Under the pieces are notes generated by a model that ran no database searches, had not been told where the DNA came from, and worked only from the letters and a program-made list of their open reading frames with translations. 42,764 bases of DNA from Treponema zioleckii (GTDB lineage Bacteria > Spirochaetota > Spirochaetia > Treponematales > Treponemataceae). The DNA is taken from contig NZ_JPUF01000037.1 in assembly GCF_014737315.1 (NCBI RefSeq), forward strand, positions 1 to 42,764. Reading direction: 5' to 3'. Each line of letters opens with the position of its first letter. Within the stretch, counting starts at the first letter, position 1. Position numbers and translations under genes: made by a program. Positions 17,620 through 25,815 of this stretch are shown here, piece after piece.

Positions 17620-17649
17620 TTGACCAACTCTTATCTTTTTTGATATAGT
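17620..17649 (+). promoter_or_regulatory. Candidate tRNA-Val promoter (TTGACC-18-TATAGT)
   Basis: TTGACC at 17620-17625 and TATAGT at 17644-17649 are 18 bp apart. A start near 17656 would leave a short 5' leader before the tRNA. Confidence 0.55.
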
Positions 17650-17671
17650 CTAATCCTCGCTTGTGAGATAT

Positions 17672-17745
17672 GCGGGGTTAGCTCAGTTGGTTAGAGCATC
17701 ACGTTGACATCGTGGGGGTCAGTAGTTCGAATCTACTATTCCGCA
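17672..17745 (+). tRNA. tRNA-Val (anticodon GAC)
   Basis: 74-nt cloverleaf. The acceptor stem GCGGGGU pairs with AUUCCGC (two G-U pairs). D stem GCUC/GAGC. Anticodon stem UCACG/CGUGG with loop UUGACAU gives anticodon GAC. T arm AGUAG-UUCGAAU-CUACU. Discriminator A. The 3' CCA is not encoded, so it must be added after transcription. A strong terminator follows at once, so it is a single-gene unit. Confidence 0.97.
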
Positions 17746-17746
17746 A

Positions 17747-17785
17747 AAAAAGGCACGTTTCCGATTGGTAGCGTGCCTTTTTTTG
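17747..17785 (+). terminator. Terminator of tRNA-Val
   Basis: Stem aaaggcacg/cgtgccttt with a loop of about 12 nt and a T-run, beginning directly after the tRNA. The A-run on its left means it may also terminate minus-strand uppP transcripts arriving from 17801. Confidence 0.88.
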
Positions 17786-17800
17786 TTTAAAAACTTTTTT

Positions 17801-18655
17801 CTAAAAGAAAATGATTCCTAGAATGCCGGCAGGAACCAAATAGGCTGCAAAGTATTCAAGCTTTCCTTTTCGGATTAATTTTATAAGCCAGGTGAGTGAC
17901 AAGAATCCTGCTGCAAAGGCTGCCGCGCAACCCGCAATAATTGGTGCCGGGGAAATTATTGCCGTAACTTCGCCAATTTTTCTGAGTTCAAGAATAAATG
18001 CACCTGCAATCGCCGGAATCGAGACTATAAACGAGTAGTCGCCGGCCGTGGCTCTGTCAACTCCTGTGAATTGTGCGCCTGCAATCGTAATTCCGCTTCG
18101 GCTAATTCCTGGCAAAGTTCCGATTCCTTGAGCAAGGCCGATCAGCAATGCCTGAATCCAGCTGATTTTTGTAATCTCATCGTTCGTGCGTTTTCGTGCG
18201 ATTACTTCGGAAAGAATCAAAAGAATTGATGTGACGAGAAATCCTGAGCAAATCATTTTTAATGGCACTGAGCCATCATCGATAAGTTTTGAAGTAAAAA
18301 TACCGATTGCACCTGTTACGATTGTGCTCAAAATAATCATTATGATTGTATTTCGGCCGATGCTTTCGTTTGGTGCGAGTGTCGCTGTTTTTCCGCTCGG
18401 ATTTTCTTCTGTTTGCGGTGCTGGTCGCCTAAAAATCCATCTGAACAGAATGCACAAAAGTTTTAAAATCGTTCTTCTGTAATAAAGAACCACTGCCGCA
18501 AGCGTTGCCATGTGCAAAAAAATGTCAAAAAGCAGTGGCACTTCCGAAAGACCAAAAAGGTGCTGTGCGATTTTTAGGTGTCCGCTTGAAGAAATCGGCA
18601 GAAATTCCGCGATTCCTTGCAGAACGCCGAGTACAATTCCCTGAAATGTTGTCAT
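17801..18655 (-). CDS. uppP: Undecaprenyl-diphosphatase (UppP/BacA)
   Basis: 284-aa integral membrane enzyme, family-typical length. It dephosphorylates undecaprenyl pyrophosphate to recycle the lipid carrier for peptidoglycan and contributes to bacitracin resistance. Both BacA signatures are present: GIAEFLPISSSGHL near residues 12-25 and GTLPGISRSGITI in the second half, with about eight hydrophobic segments. I place the start at 18655 (MTTFQGIVLG) because AAGGAGATCATT is directly upstream; the longer frame starts without a ribosome site. It is a single gene, divergent from the lipoprotein pair at 18802. Confidence 0.95.
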   Translation of the reverse strand: MTTFQGIVLGVLQGIAEFLPISSSGHLKIAQHLFGLSEVPLLFDIFLHMATLAAVVLYYRRTILKLLCILFRWIFRRPAPQTEENPSGKTATLAPNESIGRNTIIMIILSTIVTGAIGIFTSKLIDDGSVPLKMICSGFLVTSILLILSEVIARKRTNDEITKISWIQALLIGLAQGIGTLPGISRSGITIAGAQFTGVDRATAGDYSFIVSIPAIAGAFILELRKIGEVTAIISPAPIIAGCAAAFAAGFLSLTWLIKLIRKGKLEYFAAYLVPAGILGIIFF

Positions 18656-18764
18656 AATGATCTCCTTAAAGTGAACAGTATATAAAAGCAACGACTGTAA
18701 TTCAATTGGAGCCGGCAGGCTTGCGGACGAATTGGCTTGTTTTGAATGTGAAAATAAGTTTAAA

Positions 18765-18792
18765 TTGACTTTGTTTTTTATTAAGTTATAAT
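18765..18792 (+). promoter_or_regulatory. Consensus promoter (TTGACT-16-TATAAT), leaderless type
   Basis: TTGACT at 18765-18770 and TATAAT at 18787-18792 are 16 bp apart. The lipoprotein ATG at 18802 begins 9 nt past the -10 box, leaving room for only a few untranslated bases and no ribosome site. Confidence 0.65.
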
Positions 18793-18801
18793 AAAAGTGT
18801 T

Positions 18802-19464
18802 ATGAAAATGCGTAAAATTTTTCTGTTTTTAATATTGTCCGTTCTCATTTTTTCTTGTTCGAGCACCAAAGAATATGTTGTTGAGAATAATACTCAGGTC
18901 GTTTCTGAAGATGAAGAGAGCGGTGACGCGCATTATCGCACAACTTACCGAAAAATCACGGCGCAGAACAAGACTGACGGAAAATTGGTGGCTTATTACA
19001 CGCTTGGCGTTCCGTTTATTGTGATTGGAGATACGATTTGGCAGACAGTGCGTGTGTCTGGTTATATGCTGGGAAATTTCTTTTTGGGGTGGATGGCTGC
19101 TGACGGTGATGATACGACTTTTCTTTTGCCGAATACAGCTGCCGAAAAAAAAGAATACAACGAACTTGTTGCAGAATACATGAAGACCGATGAGTATAAG
19201 TACCGAAAATACAGGGGAACTTTTTCGTCTGCAAAGATTGTAGACGAACGTGTTGTTGAAGAAGTAAAATGGAACGGCGACACGGAAGTTGTTGACAGCG
19301 AAGTTAACATGGCTTCTAGCAACGTAGATATTTCTGCTAAGACCAAACGAATGACGAAAAAAATTACTATTATTGGCTCCAGAGTCGGTAGCGTTTTTGC
19401 CATAGTTTTTGGAATTCCTAGCTACATACTTGGTTATGTTTACCGTGCTGCAAGCCAGAACTAA
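18802..19464 (+). CDS. Hypothetical lipoprotein
   Basis: 220 aa, not a family I recognise. Lipoprotein signal MKMRKIFLFLILSVLIFSC with Cys19. Residues ~70-97 (VPFIVIGDTIWQTVRVSGYMLGNFFLGWM) and the C-terminal ~190-216 are hydrophobic, so beyond the lipid anchor it may insert in or lie against the membrane. The charged middle (TAAEKKEYNELVAEYMKTDE) is helical. The next gene, another lipoprotein, begins 18 bp downstream, so the two are probably an operon. The promoter places the transcript start almost at the ATG. A second ATG two codons on could serve instead. Confidence 0.75.
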   Translation: MKMRKIFLFLILSVLIFSCSSTKEYVVENNTQVVSEDEESGDAHYRTTYRKITAQNKTDGKLVAYYTLGVPFIVIGDTIWQTVRVSGYMLGNFFLGWMAADGDDTTFLLPNTAAEKKEYNELVAEYMKTDEYKYRKYRGTFSSAKIVDERVVEEVKWNGDTEVVDSEVNMASSNVDISAKTKRMTKKITIIGSRVGSVFAIVFGIPSYILGYVYRAASQN

Positions 19465-19482
19465 CGCCGATTGGAGTTTTTT

Positions 19483-19932
19483 ATGAAGAAATTCTTTCCT
19501 CAATTTTTATTCTTGGTTTCTCTTGTTTTTTTTGTCTCTTTTTTTGAATCTTGTAAAAGCACAAAAGTTGAAGACCCGCTTCCAGATTGGATTACCACTG
19601 AGCGTGCCGATGAGACGGGGTATTATGCCGTAGGTTCTGCGAATCTTGGTAATTATGAAAAATCCTACAAGCTTGCTGTTCTGAATGCAAAAAAGGCAAT
19701 TTCCGCGATGATAAAAACTGAAGTTCACTCGTCGTTGGATATAAAACGTTCTGACAGCAAAAAAGGAGAATCCGTTCAGATTACAAAGGATGCTTCCGTA
19801 ACGTCAAGCGAAAGGGTGAGCAAAACGACGGTGCTAAAAACTCATCAAGCAAAAGACGGCACGGTTTACGTTCTTGTTCATTCTAGCGATGCCGGCTCAA
19901 CACCTTCTGAAAGCGTTCTCGACGCAAAATAG
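19483..19932 (+). CDS. LPP20-like lipoprotein
   Basis: 149 aa from ATG 19483, chosen because TTGGAG lies upstream; the longer frame begins at that same TTG. Lipoprotein-type signal with a loose spirochaetal lipobox (SFFESC, Cys24). The mature part follows the LPP20 pattern: LPDWITTER near the start, YYAVGSANLGNYEKSYKLAV, then an Ala/Lys-rich helix NAKKAISAMIKTEV. LPP20-family proteins are periplasmic or surface lipoproteins with no settled function. It probably shares an operon and location with the lipoprotein just upstream. Confidence 0.7.
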   Translation: MKKFFPQFLFLVSLVFFVSFFESCKSTKVEDPLPDWITTERADETGYYAVGSANLGNYEKSYKLAVLNAKKAISAMIKTEVHSSLDIKRSDSKKGESVQITKDASVTSSERVSKTTVLKTHQAKDGTVYVLVHSSDAGSTPSESVLDAK

Positions 19933-19951
19933 ACGAACTGACTTATGATAT

Positions 19952-19980
19952 GGTGGTTTCGACTCCGCTCAACCACCGTA
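19952..19980. repeat. Hairpin repeat ggtggtttcgac...aaccacc
   Basis: Perfect arms ggtggtt/aaccacc around cgactccgctc. The same unit is found inverted at 38983-39012. Here it lies downstream of the lipoprotein pair. Positions 20020-20090 that follow are rich in 'atctgtgt' words like those at 120-200. The gap to the next gene contains no other feature I can see. Confidence 0.65.
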
Positions 19981-20105
19981 TTTCTAAACTTTTGGAGACA
20001 GATACGCACAAGTGGGTCGTATTTTTGTTTTATCTGTGTCTTATCACTGTTCATCTGTGTTAATCTGTGTCAAAATTTGTGACCACCGTATTTTTTTAAT
20101 CTTTT

Positions 20106-20816
20106 ATGGAACAAATTGAAAATCTACATATTCCTGGATACAAAATCGTTCAGGATAAAGAAAAATTCTGCTTTGGAATTGATGCAGTTTTGCTTTCATC
20201 ATTTGCCCGCGTGCATCCGAATGATTCTGTGATGGATTTGTGCACCGGGAACGCGATTGTGCCGATTCTTATGAGCGCAAAAAATCATTGCAATTTTACT
20301 GCCTTAGAACTTCAGGAAGATTCGATTCGTATGGCTAAAAAGAGTGTTGAATTGAATCATCTTGAAGACAGAATTAATGTTTTGCAAGGAGATTTGAAAA
20401 ATGTACGTGAGCTTTTTGCGGGTGCGCAATATGACGTTGTTACCGTAAATCCGCCGTATATGCGTGCTGACAGCCGCTTGAATCCGAATGAGGCTAAAAA
20501 TATTGCTCGGCATGAAATTTTTTGTTCGGTGAATGACGTTGTTTGGGCTGCGGCTTGTTTATTAAAAAGCGGGGGAAGTCTTTTTATGATTCATCGGCCG
20601 GAGAGACTTTCTGAAATCTTTCGGGCGTGTTTTGCAGAAAAAATGGAGCCTAAACGAATGCGTTTTGTGCAGTCGTTTTCGGACAGCGAGCCTTCAATGG
20701 TTTTGATTGAAGCACGAAAATTTGCGAAAGCAGACTTAAAAATCGAAAAGCCAGTTGTAATCTACGAGCGGAAAGGCGTTTACTCCAAAGAAATAGAAAG
20801 TATTTACGGTCGTTAA
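20106..20816 (+). CDS. TrmN6-like tRNA1(Val) A37 N6-methyltransferase
   Basis: 236-aa class I SAM-dependent methyltransferase. The N-terminal QDKEKFCFGIDAVLLSSFA is the YfiC/TrmN6 hallmark. Motif I is VMDLCTGNAIVPILM, the acidic ribose-binding residue is in ALELQ, and the amino-methylating NPPY motif is at 115-118 (VTVNPPYM). The family methylates adenine N6, in E. coli at A37 of tRNA1(Val). Notably a tRNA-Val gene lies 2.4 kb upstream, though that may be chance. No ribosome site is seen before the ATG. The stop codon overlaps the stop of the convergent downstream gene. Confidence 0.85.
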   Translation: MEQIENLHIPGYKIVQDKEKFCFGIDAVLLSSFARVHPNDSVMDLCTGNAIVPILMSAKNHCNFTALELQEDSIRMAKKSVELNHLEDRINVLQGDLKNVRELFAGAQYDVVTVNPPYMRADSRLNPNEAKNIARHEIFCSVNDVVWAAACLLKSGGSLFMIHRPERLSEIFRACFAEKMEPKRMRFVQSFSDSEPSMVLIEARKFAKADLKIEKPVVIYERKGVYSKEIESIYGR

Positions 20817-21598
20817 GGTTCCAACATTTTGTCTACAAGCTGTTCGAGAGCGAGTTTGTGGATGTCGCTGATTCCTTGAAGCCTTTGCAGGTTTTTTCCG
20901 GCGTTTTTTTCCTGTGCCTGAGCATTTGCGGCGGATTTTTCAACGTCTTCAAGTTCTTCCAGTTCTTCAATTTCCTCAAGTTCTTCGATTTCTTCGAGTT
21001 CCTCAAGTTCTGTTGCGTTTTCAAAATCATCAAGTTCGTGGAGTAAATCATTCAAGAATTTGTGCGTCTGGGACGGCGCGGAGTTTTTTTCAGGCGTTAC
21101 GGGCTTTGCCACTGTTTTGTTTTGCTTGTACGGGGCAAACATCCTGTATTTTACGCGGAGAGGGTCTTGGAGCCGGCTGTATTTTGGAAGTCCGTAGGAC
21201 GGAATTTCTTCGTTGCGGCTTGCCCAGAGTTTTTTGCGGAGCTCAATTCCAGACATTTCCGGGTGCATGATTACTTGGTCTCGGTCGAATCTTGCGTCAA
21301 AATGAAAATAAATCGGCAGGAATTTGTTGTCGATATTCACATCGACCATGAGCCACGTGCCTGCAAGATAAATTTTTCCGTTGCTGCCGGTTGTTAGGTA
21401 GCAATCGTCTTCAAGCCGTTCGAAGGCACTTGTAATCAAATTTGATTTTATTTTTTCAATCGAGATGTTTTCGATTTTAAATTTTTCGACAATCTCGCCA
21501 ACACTTTTTTCCAGCGTGGATTCTAGGGCGGCGAGAATTAGTGAATCTATTTCAAAACTCAAGTCGATTGAGTTTGTCTCAATATAATCTTCGTTCAT
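20813..21598 (-). CDS. Hypothetical protein with Glu-rich repeat region
   Basis: 261 aa, no signal peptide, not a family I recognise. The first ~150 residues mix helices and strands (DRDQVIMHPEMSGIELRKKLW, then GLPKYSRLQDPLRVKYRMFAPYK). Residues ~195-222 are a run of E-L-E-E / E-I-E-E triplets, encoded by near-identical 9-nt repeats. This should form an acidic helix or coiled coil and may vary in length between strains. The C-terminus (LQGISDIHKLALEQLVDKMLEP) is again helical. No Shine-Dalgarno sequence is seen at the start. It converges on the methyltransferase gene with a 4-bp overlap. Confidence 0.7.
   Translation of the reverse strand: MNEDYIETNSIDLSFEIDSLILAALESTLEKSVGEIVEKFKIENISIEKIKSNLITSAFERLEDDCYLTTGSNGKIYLAGTWLMVDVNIDNKFLPIYFHFDARFDRDQVIMHPEMSGIELRKKLWASRNEEIPSYGLPKYSRLQDPLRVKYRMFAPYKQNKTVAKPVTPEKNSAPSQTHKFLNDLLHELDDFENATELEELEEIEELEEIEELEELEDVEKSAANAQAQEKNAGKNLQRLQGISDIHKLALEQLVDKMLEP
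20935..21012 (-). repeat. 9-nt tandem coding repeat (Glu-Leu/Ile-Glu)
   Basis: On the plus strand the units read 'ttcttccag', 'ttcttcaat', 'ttcctcaag' and so on, each in frame and giving Leu/Ile-Glu-Glu. In-frame slippage would lengthen or shorten the acidic helix without breaking the gene. Confidence 0.75.
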
Positions 21599-21902
21599 AA
21601 GTTTTACAGCTGCATTAAAAAGTTTACTCGAAATTAAAAGAAATTTAGAGTCCTTATTAAAGAATAAAGCATATTTTGGAGTTTAACCATTCAAATTTTG
21701 TGCTAAAGTGAAGAAAATAAAAATAAAAAAAAGGAAAATTGTAAGTTAAACAAAAATTTGATCATTCTATATTAAATTTTTGCCTTTTTTTGTTAAATTC
21801 TCTTGTTTTTTGGTAGGTTGAATTTTTTGGTCACGTTCACTGCATTAAATGCACTGTAAAGCTCAATTTTTGCAAAAAAAACGCTTGTTTCGTTTCCCTT
21901 TG
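21599..21902. other. AT-rich intergenic gap
   Basis: Very AT-rich stretch between divergent genes, apart from the promoter listed separately. A small palindrome tgcattaaatgca lies at 21841-21853. I see no gene, no repeat-family copy and no recognisable RNA here. Confidence 0.5.
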
Positions 21903-21931
21903 TTCACTTTTAAATAGGGAATCAGTATAAT
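21903..21931 (+). promoter_or_regulatory. Candidate promoter (TTCACT-17-TATAAT), leaderless type
   Basis: TATAAT at 21926-21931 with TTCACT 17 bp upstream. The ATG of the SH3 lipoprotein begins 9 nt after the -10 box and lacks a ribosome site. Confidence 0.5.
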
Positions 21932-21939
21932 TTATCATT

Positions 21940-23259
21940 ATGTCTATTTTGAAGAAATTTATTATTTGTCTATTTTCAATTTTTTTGACGGCCGGAATTT
22001 TTTCTGGCTGTGGAAACAAGGATTTGGGCTACAGCGTTGTGCTTTGGTCTAGCGATGAACATGGAATTGTTGACGGTGATATTTTAAGAGTTATTATCCG
22101 TTCAAATATTACAAAAACTTATACTGTCCAAAAGCTTGATTCAACGAGCAATGAAGATTTTTTTGATATTCCGCTTTGGCAAATTACGGAACCAGTGAGC
22201 CTTAGACAGGCTAAAAAAAAGGCGCAGCAGTATGTGGAATGTGCGCACAAATTCGCATCTGTAAAAATTGCGGGACTTCCGATTCGAAGTGAGCCTGTAA
22301 ACACTTCCAAACAGCTTTACCGACTTCGTGACCGCGAGGTAATCCGCGTGCTTTACAAAGGCGAGGGTGCGGCTGTGAGCGGAATTGAAGGCGATTGGTA
22401 TAAAGTTCTTACGAAAGACGGAACTTCTGGTTGGTGTTTCTCTTATAATCTTGATTTGTTTGACGGCTCGACTGCCGAAAACCCTGTTTTTGTTGTTGAA
22501 GGTGAGGCTCCGCAGAACGAAGATGATGTTCTTGAATTGCTTGCTTCAAAAAAATGGTATCCTTCTTATTATGCAGAAATGGTAAAAAATCATACGATCG
22601 ATCTTGCCCGCATGGATAAATCTTATGGATTCAATCTTGATAAAGAAAACAGCAAAGTTGCGGTTGCATTCTATGACATTGAAGAGCAGGAAGTTAGAAA
22701 ACGTGAGTGGACTTACACTGGATTTATGAAAGTTTCCCGAAACCGATTCATGTTCGAGGGAACTAATCTTCAGATTTTCTTGAAAGATGACAGCACTCTG
22801 TCCGCTCAGTTCTCTGACAACAGCGGAATCACTCAGTCTTGTGAAATGGCTTCCCTTACGGATGATATTGAGTCGGTTATCAGCGGTGAAAAGAACCGTC
22901 GTGCTTCGATTTTGAATGGTCTTACAGGTTCTGGCCCGTACAGTAGCGCAAGCTACGGAACTCTTTCGTTTAATGGCAACAATTTTTCTTGGTCTGATTA
23001 TGACATTCTCGTTCCTAATCCGATTGACGAAGGACTTTCTGGAAACGGAACGGTTTCGATTAAGTATCTTCTTAACCCAAGCTTGCAGGCTCAGTTTGCG
23101 GCCATTGTAACGTTCAATTTTTATGGTGGCAGCCCTGTTAATTTCTATTACAAGAAAACTGGTGAAGGAATTCGTCTTGAATATGCTCAATCTCAAATTG
23201 AAGATAATGTTGTAAAAATGAAGGGCGTTAGCTCTTACGAGATGAACTTTACCCGATAG
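21940..23259 (+). CDS. SH3-domain lipoprotein
   Basis: 439 aa. Lipoprotein signal ending IFSGC (Cys24). Residues ~104-174 form a bacterial SH3-type domain (VKIAGLPIRSEPVNTSKQLY... GDWYKVLTKDGTSGWCFSYN), a fold used to bind peptidoglycan or peptides. The C-terminal ~200 residues are beta-rich with repeated FSWSDYDIL / FNFYGGSPVNFYYKK strands, of unknown family. It is probably anchored in the periplasmic leaflet or at the surface and touches the cell wall. It is a single gene with a leaderless-type promoter. Confidence 0.82.
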   Translation: MSILKKFIICLFSIFLTAGIFSGCGNKDLGYSVVLWSSDEHGIVDGDILRVIIRSNITKTYTVQKLDSTSNEDFFDIPLWQITEPVSLRQAKKKAQQYVECAHKFASVKIAGLPIRSEPVNTSKQLYRLRDREVIRVLYKGEGAAVSGIEGDWYKVLTKDGTSGWCFSYNLDLFDGSTAENPVFVVEGEAPQNEDDVLELLASKKWYPSYYAEMVKNHTIDLARMDKSYGFNLDKENSKVAVAFYDIEEQEVRKREWTYTGFMKVSRNRFMFEGTNLQIFLKDDSTLSAQFSDNSGITQSCEMASLTDDIESVISGEKNRRASILNGLTGSGPYSSASYGTLSFNGNNFSWSDYDILVPNPIDEGLSGNGTVSIKYLLNPSLQAQFAAIVTFNFYGGSPVNFYYKKTGEGIRLEYAQSQIEDNVVKMKGVSSYEMNFTR

Positions 23260-23300
23260 AGCCGGTTTAAAAATTCATTTTTGTCATGGGGCAAAAGTAT

Positions 23301-23330
23301 TGTCATGCTGAACTTGATTCAGCATCGACG
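23301..23330. repeat. Dispersed hairpin tgtcatgctgaacttgattcagcatc
   Basis: TGTCAT followed by gctgaa/ttcagc arms. It belongs to the dispersed family also at 213-246 and 27950-28015. It lies between the SH3 lipoprotein and the ABC-F gene. The rest of this gap (to 23460) contains similar degenerate words, including 'cggaatgaca' at 23432-23441. Confidence 0.6.
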
Positions 23331-23478
23331 TATACAGAGATTCTGGCTCTTTGCAACATAGTTGCTCGTAGAATCGCTCTCAATGTTCCTCTAGTGCATT
23401 GTGCCGGCTTGTAGCCGTTGCTCCCTAAATTCGGAATGACACTTTTGAAACAGACTCGATAATTCATTTTCAAAGTTA

Positions 23479-23504
23479 CCTCTAAAAAACTGAAGTTTTA
23501 GAGG
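23479..23504. repeat. Hairpin directly upstream of the ABC-F gene
   Basis: Perfect 9-bp stem cctctaaaa/ttttagagg with loop aactgaag, then ttccc and the ribosome site. It sits 18 bp upstream of the ATG and probably in the 5' leader. A relative with altered but still paired arms precedes cimA at 26213-26239. Confidence 0.65.
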
Positions 23505-23522
23505 TTCCCATAAGGAAAATAT

Positions 23523-25499
23523 ATGGCATTTGTACAATTCTCACAGGTTTCGTTGGCATTTGGGGACCGCGATATTCTTAAAAATGTTTCCGTCAACTTG
23601 CAGACAGGAACTAAGGCGGCGCTGACTGGTGCAAACGGTGCTGGAAAATCTACGCTCATCAAGGTTATGGCAGGTCTTGTTCAGCCAGACGACGGAAAGC
23701 GAATCGCTCAAAAAGACGCACGAATCGCATATCTTCCTCAGAGCGGGCTTACTCATCATGGTTGCACGCTCCGGGAAGAGGCTGATAAGGCATTTGAGTT
23801 TGGTTACAAATTGCAGGAAGAACTTGATAAGATTGGCGATCAGCTAAAGTCCGGCGAAGGAAATCAAAATGCGCTCTTGGAACGGCATGAGCAGATTCTG
23901 AATGAACTTGAGGAATCTGGCTGGAACCGTCGTAGCGTGGCTGCAGAACAGGTTCTTTTGGGCTTGGGCTTTACCCGTGAGGATTTGGACAGAAAATGTG
24001 AGGAATTTTCGGGCGGCTGGCAGATGCGCATTGCGCTTGCAAAAAATCTTATGGTCAATCCCGACATTCTGTTGATGGACGAGCCTACGAACTATTTGGA
24101 TATTGAAGCTCGCGAATGGCTTGAAACATTTTTGAACAATTACAAAGGCGGATTTTTGCTGGTAAGCCATGACCGATATTTTTTGGACCACACGATAAAC
24201 GAGGTTTATGAGCTTTTTGGCGGCGACTTGCACCGTTACGCGGGGAATTTTTCGCATTACGAGAAAGTTCGCGAAGTGGAACTTGAGACTTTGATTCACG
24301 AGTACGAAAAACAGCAGGCCGAGATTCAGCATCTTGAGGAATTTATAAACCGTTTTGGCGTAAAGGCTACGAAGGCGGCCCAGGCTCAGGAACGGCAGAA
24401 AATGCTGGATAAAATCCTTGAAAACAAAATAGAGATTCCTGAGAGCTTAAAAAAAATTCATTTTAAATTCCCTGCGGCTCCGCATTCCGGTCGGCTCGTT
24501 GCGACTCTTGACGGAATTACGAAGTCTTACGACGGCGAAAGAAAAGTTATCGACAATCTGAATCTTGTTCTGGAAAATGGCGATCGTCTCGTAGTTGCGG
24601 GACATAACGGTGCTGGAAAGTCAACTCTCCTACGAATCATTGCGGGTGTTGACAGTAATTTTGAAGGCAGCGTCAAACTTGGTTCTGGCGTTTCTATCGG
24701 ATACTTTTCGCAAGATAACGCGGAATCTCTCAAAGGCAGCGCGACGATTCTTGAAACAATCGAAAACGAAGCTCCTATGGAACTGATTCCAAAAGTTCGT
24801 GACATGCTCGGAGCTTTCCTTTTCCGCGGCGACGACGTTTTTAAGCCGATAGACGTTCTTTCGGGCGGTGAAAAATCCCGCGTGGCACTTTTAAAGCTTC
24901 TTTTGAGGCCGGTAAATCTTTTGATTCTCGACGAACCTACGAACCATTTGGACATGCATTCAAAAGACGTTCTTATGGAAGCGCTGAAGGATTTTGGCGG
25001 AACAGTAATTTTCGTAAGTCACGACCGAGGATTTATTGAAGGGCTTTCAACCCGCGTTCTGGAACTAAAACCCGGCAAATTCAGAATCTTTCCTGGCGAT
25101 TACGCTTATTACATGCAACGTCTTGAGGACGAAAAAAACGGTCTTGTTCCGGAAGGCGGCATTCTTGATTCCGAGAAAAAAGCGAAGCCGGCGGCAAAAA
25201 ATGCTGAAAAATCTGATTCTGAACCGATTTCTGCCACAAAGCGTTCTTGGGAAGAGCAGAAAAAATTTGAGGCAGAAAAACGCAAGGCTGAAAAACTCGT
25301 AAACTCAATCGAAGAAGAAATTTTGCAAATTGAGGATGAAAAATCCGAAGTTGAAAACCAGATGGCGAATCCAGAAGTTTATTCGAACGGTGAGAAGGCA
25401 AAAGCCGTGCAGAAAAAAATCGACGAGCTTACCCAAAAATTGGAAGAACTCAACGCCAAGTGGGAAGATGCTGCAGAAAAACTTGAAGCATTTAATTAA
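23523..25499 (+). CDS. ABC-F family ATPase (ribosome-associated)
   Basis: 658 aa with two ABC domains and no membrane segment, the ABC-F layout. First domain: Walker A GANGAGKST (36-44), signature SGGWQMR (~163), Walker B ILLMDEPTNYLD. Second: Walker A GHNGAGKST (~360), SGGEKSR, Walker B LLILDEPTNHLD (~464-475). The linker between them (EKQQAEIQHLEEFINRFG...) and a Lys/Glu-rich C-terminal coiled coil (~575-655) resemble YheS/Uup-type members. ABC-F proteins act on stalled or initiating ribosomes, and some give antibiotic resistance; the subgroup cannot be settled here. AAGGAAA before the ATG, with a hairpin in the leader. Confidence 0.93.
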   Translation: MAFVQFSQVSLAFGDRDILKNVSVNLQTGTKAALTGANGAGKSTLIKVMAGLVQPDDGKRIAQKDARIAYLPQSGLTHHGCTLREEADKAFEFGYKLQEELDKIGDQLKSGEGNQNALLERHEQILNELEESGWNRRSVAAEQVLLGLGFTREDLDRKCEEFSGGWQMRIALAKNLMVNPDILLMDEPTNYLDIEAREWLETFLNNYKGGFLLVSHDRYFLDHTINEVYELFGGDLHRYAGNFSHYEKVREVELETLIHEYEKQQAEIQHLEEFINRFGVKATKAAQAQERQKMLDKILENKIEIPESLKKIHFKFPAAPHSGRLVATLDGITKSYDGERKVIDNLNLVLENGDRLVVAGHNGAGKSTLLRIIAGVDSNFEGSVKLGSGVSIGYFSQDNAESLKGSATILETIENEAPMELIPKVRDMLGAFLFRGDDVFKPIDVLSGGEKSRVALLKLLLRPVNLLILDEPTNHLDMHSKDVLMEALKDFGGTVIFVSHDRGFIEGLSTRVLELKPGKFRIFPGDYAYYMQRLEDEKNGLVPEGGILDSEKKAKPAAKNAEKSDSEPISATKRSWEEQKKFEAEKRKAEKLVNSIEEEILQIEDEKSEVENQMANPEVYSNGEKAKAVQKKIDELTQKLEELNAKWEDAAEKLEAFN

Positions 25500-25570
25500 A
25501 ACTCGAAAACTGAGTTTTTAGATTTTTAACGCAGACAAACTCAGATGGGCGCAGATTTGTTTGAAAAATT

Positions 25571-25620
25571 AAGGGCATCTCGAAAAACTTAAAATTTGGA
25601 TGTTTTTTGAGGTTCCCTTA
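25571..25620. repeat. Hairpin repeat (GGGcATCTC...GAGGTtCCC family), copy B
   Basis: Near-identical to 2050-2096: aagggcatctcgaaaaac, then gttttttgaggttccctt. Here the right arm matches the left arm more fully than in copy A. The preceding bases (25500-25560) contain a weak actcgaaaactgagttttt hairpin and an 'acgcagacaaactcagatgggcgcagat' stretch, kin to the one at 27895-27940. Confidence 0.68.
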
Positions 25621-25777
25621 AATGATTTCTGAACTAATCCGTGGCCTTTTTTTGTGTCTCTGCAAAGCCTGTCATCAGCATCTGAATTTGGAGATTCAGA
25701 AATAAATTCGGAATGACAGAAAATATTGGGATTCCGAACCAAGTTCAGAATGACCGAAAAACAGTTTTCCGCAACAA
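25621..25777. repeat. Dispersed repeat words before queD
   Basis: No gene seen. It contains cgtcatcag-like and 'ctgaatttggagattcag' hairpins and facing 'cggaatgacag' / 'attccgaaccaagttcagaatgacc' copies of the dispersed tgtcattctgaa family. Confidence 0.5.
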
Positions 25778-25806
25778 GTGACTTTACTAAATAAAAATGA
25801 TATATT
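25778..25806 (+). promoter_or_regulatory. Candidate queD promoter (GTGACT-17-TATATT), leaderless type
   Basis: TATATT at 25801-25806 with GTGACT 17 bp upstream. The queD ATG begins 9 nt after the -10 box and has no ribosome site. Confidence 0.5.
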
Positions 25807-25815
25807 TTTTCCCGT

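Noticed and set aside
18829-19503. 224-codon antisense frame over the lipoprotein genes
   Set aside because: It is opposite two well-supported lipoprotein genes with signal peptides, promoter and ribosome site; it lacks its own signals. Likewise 22546-23196 and 23844-24332.
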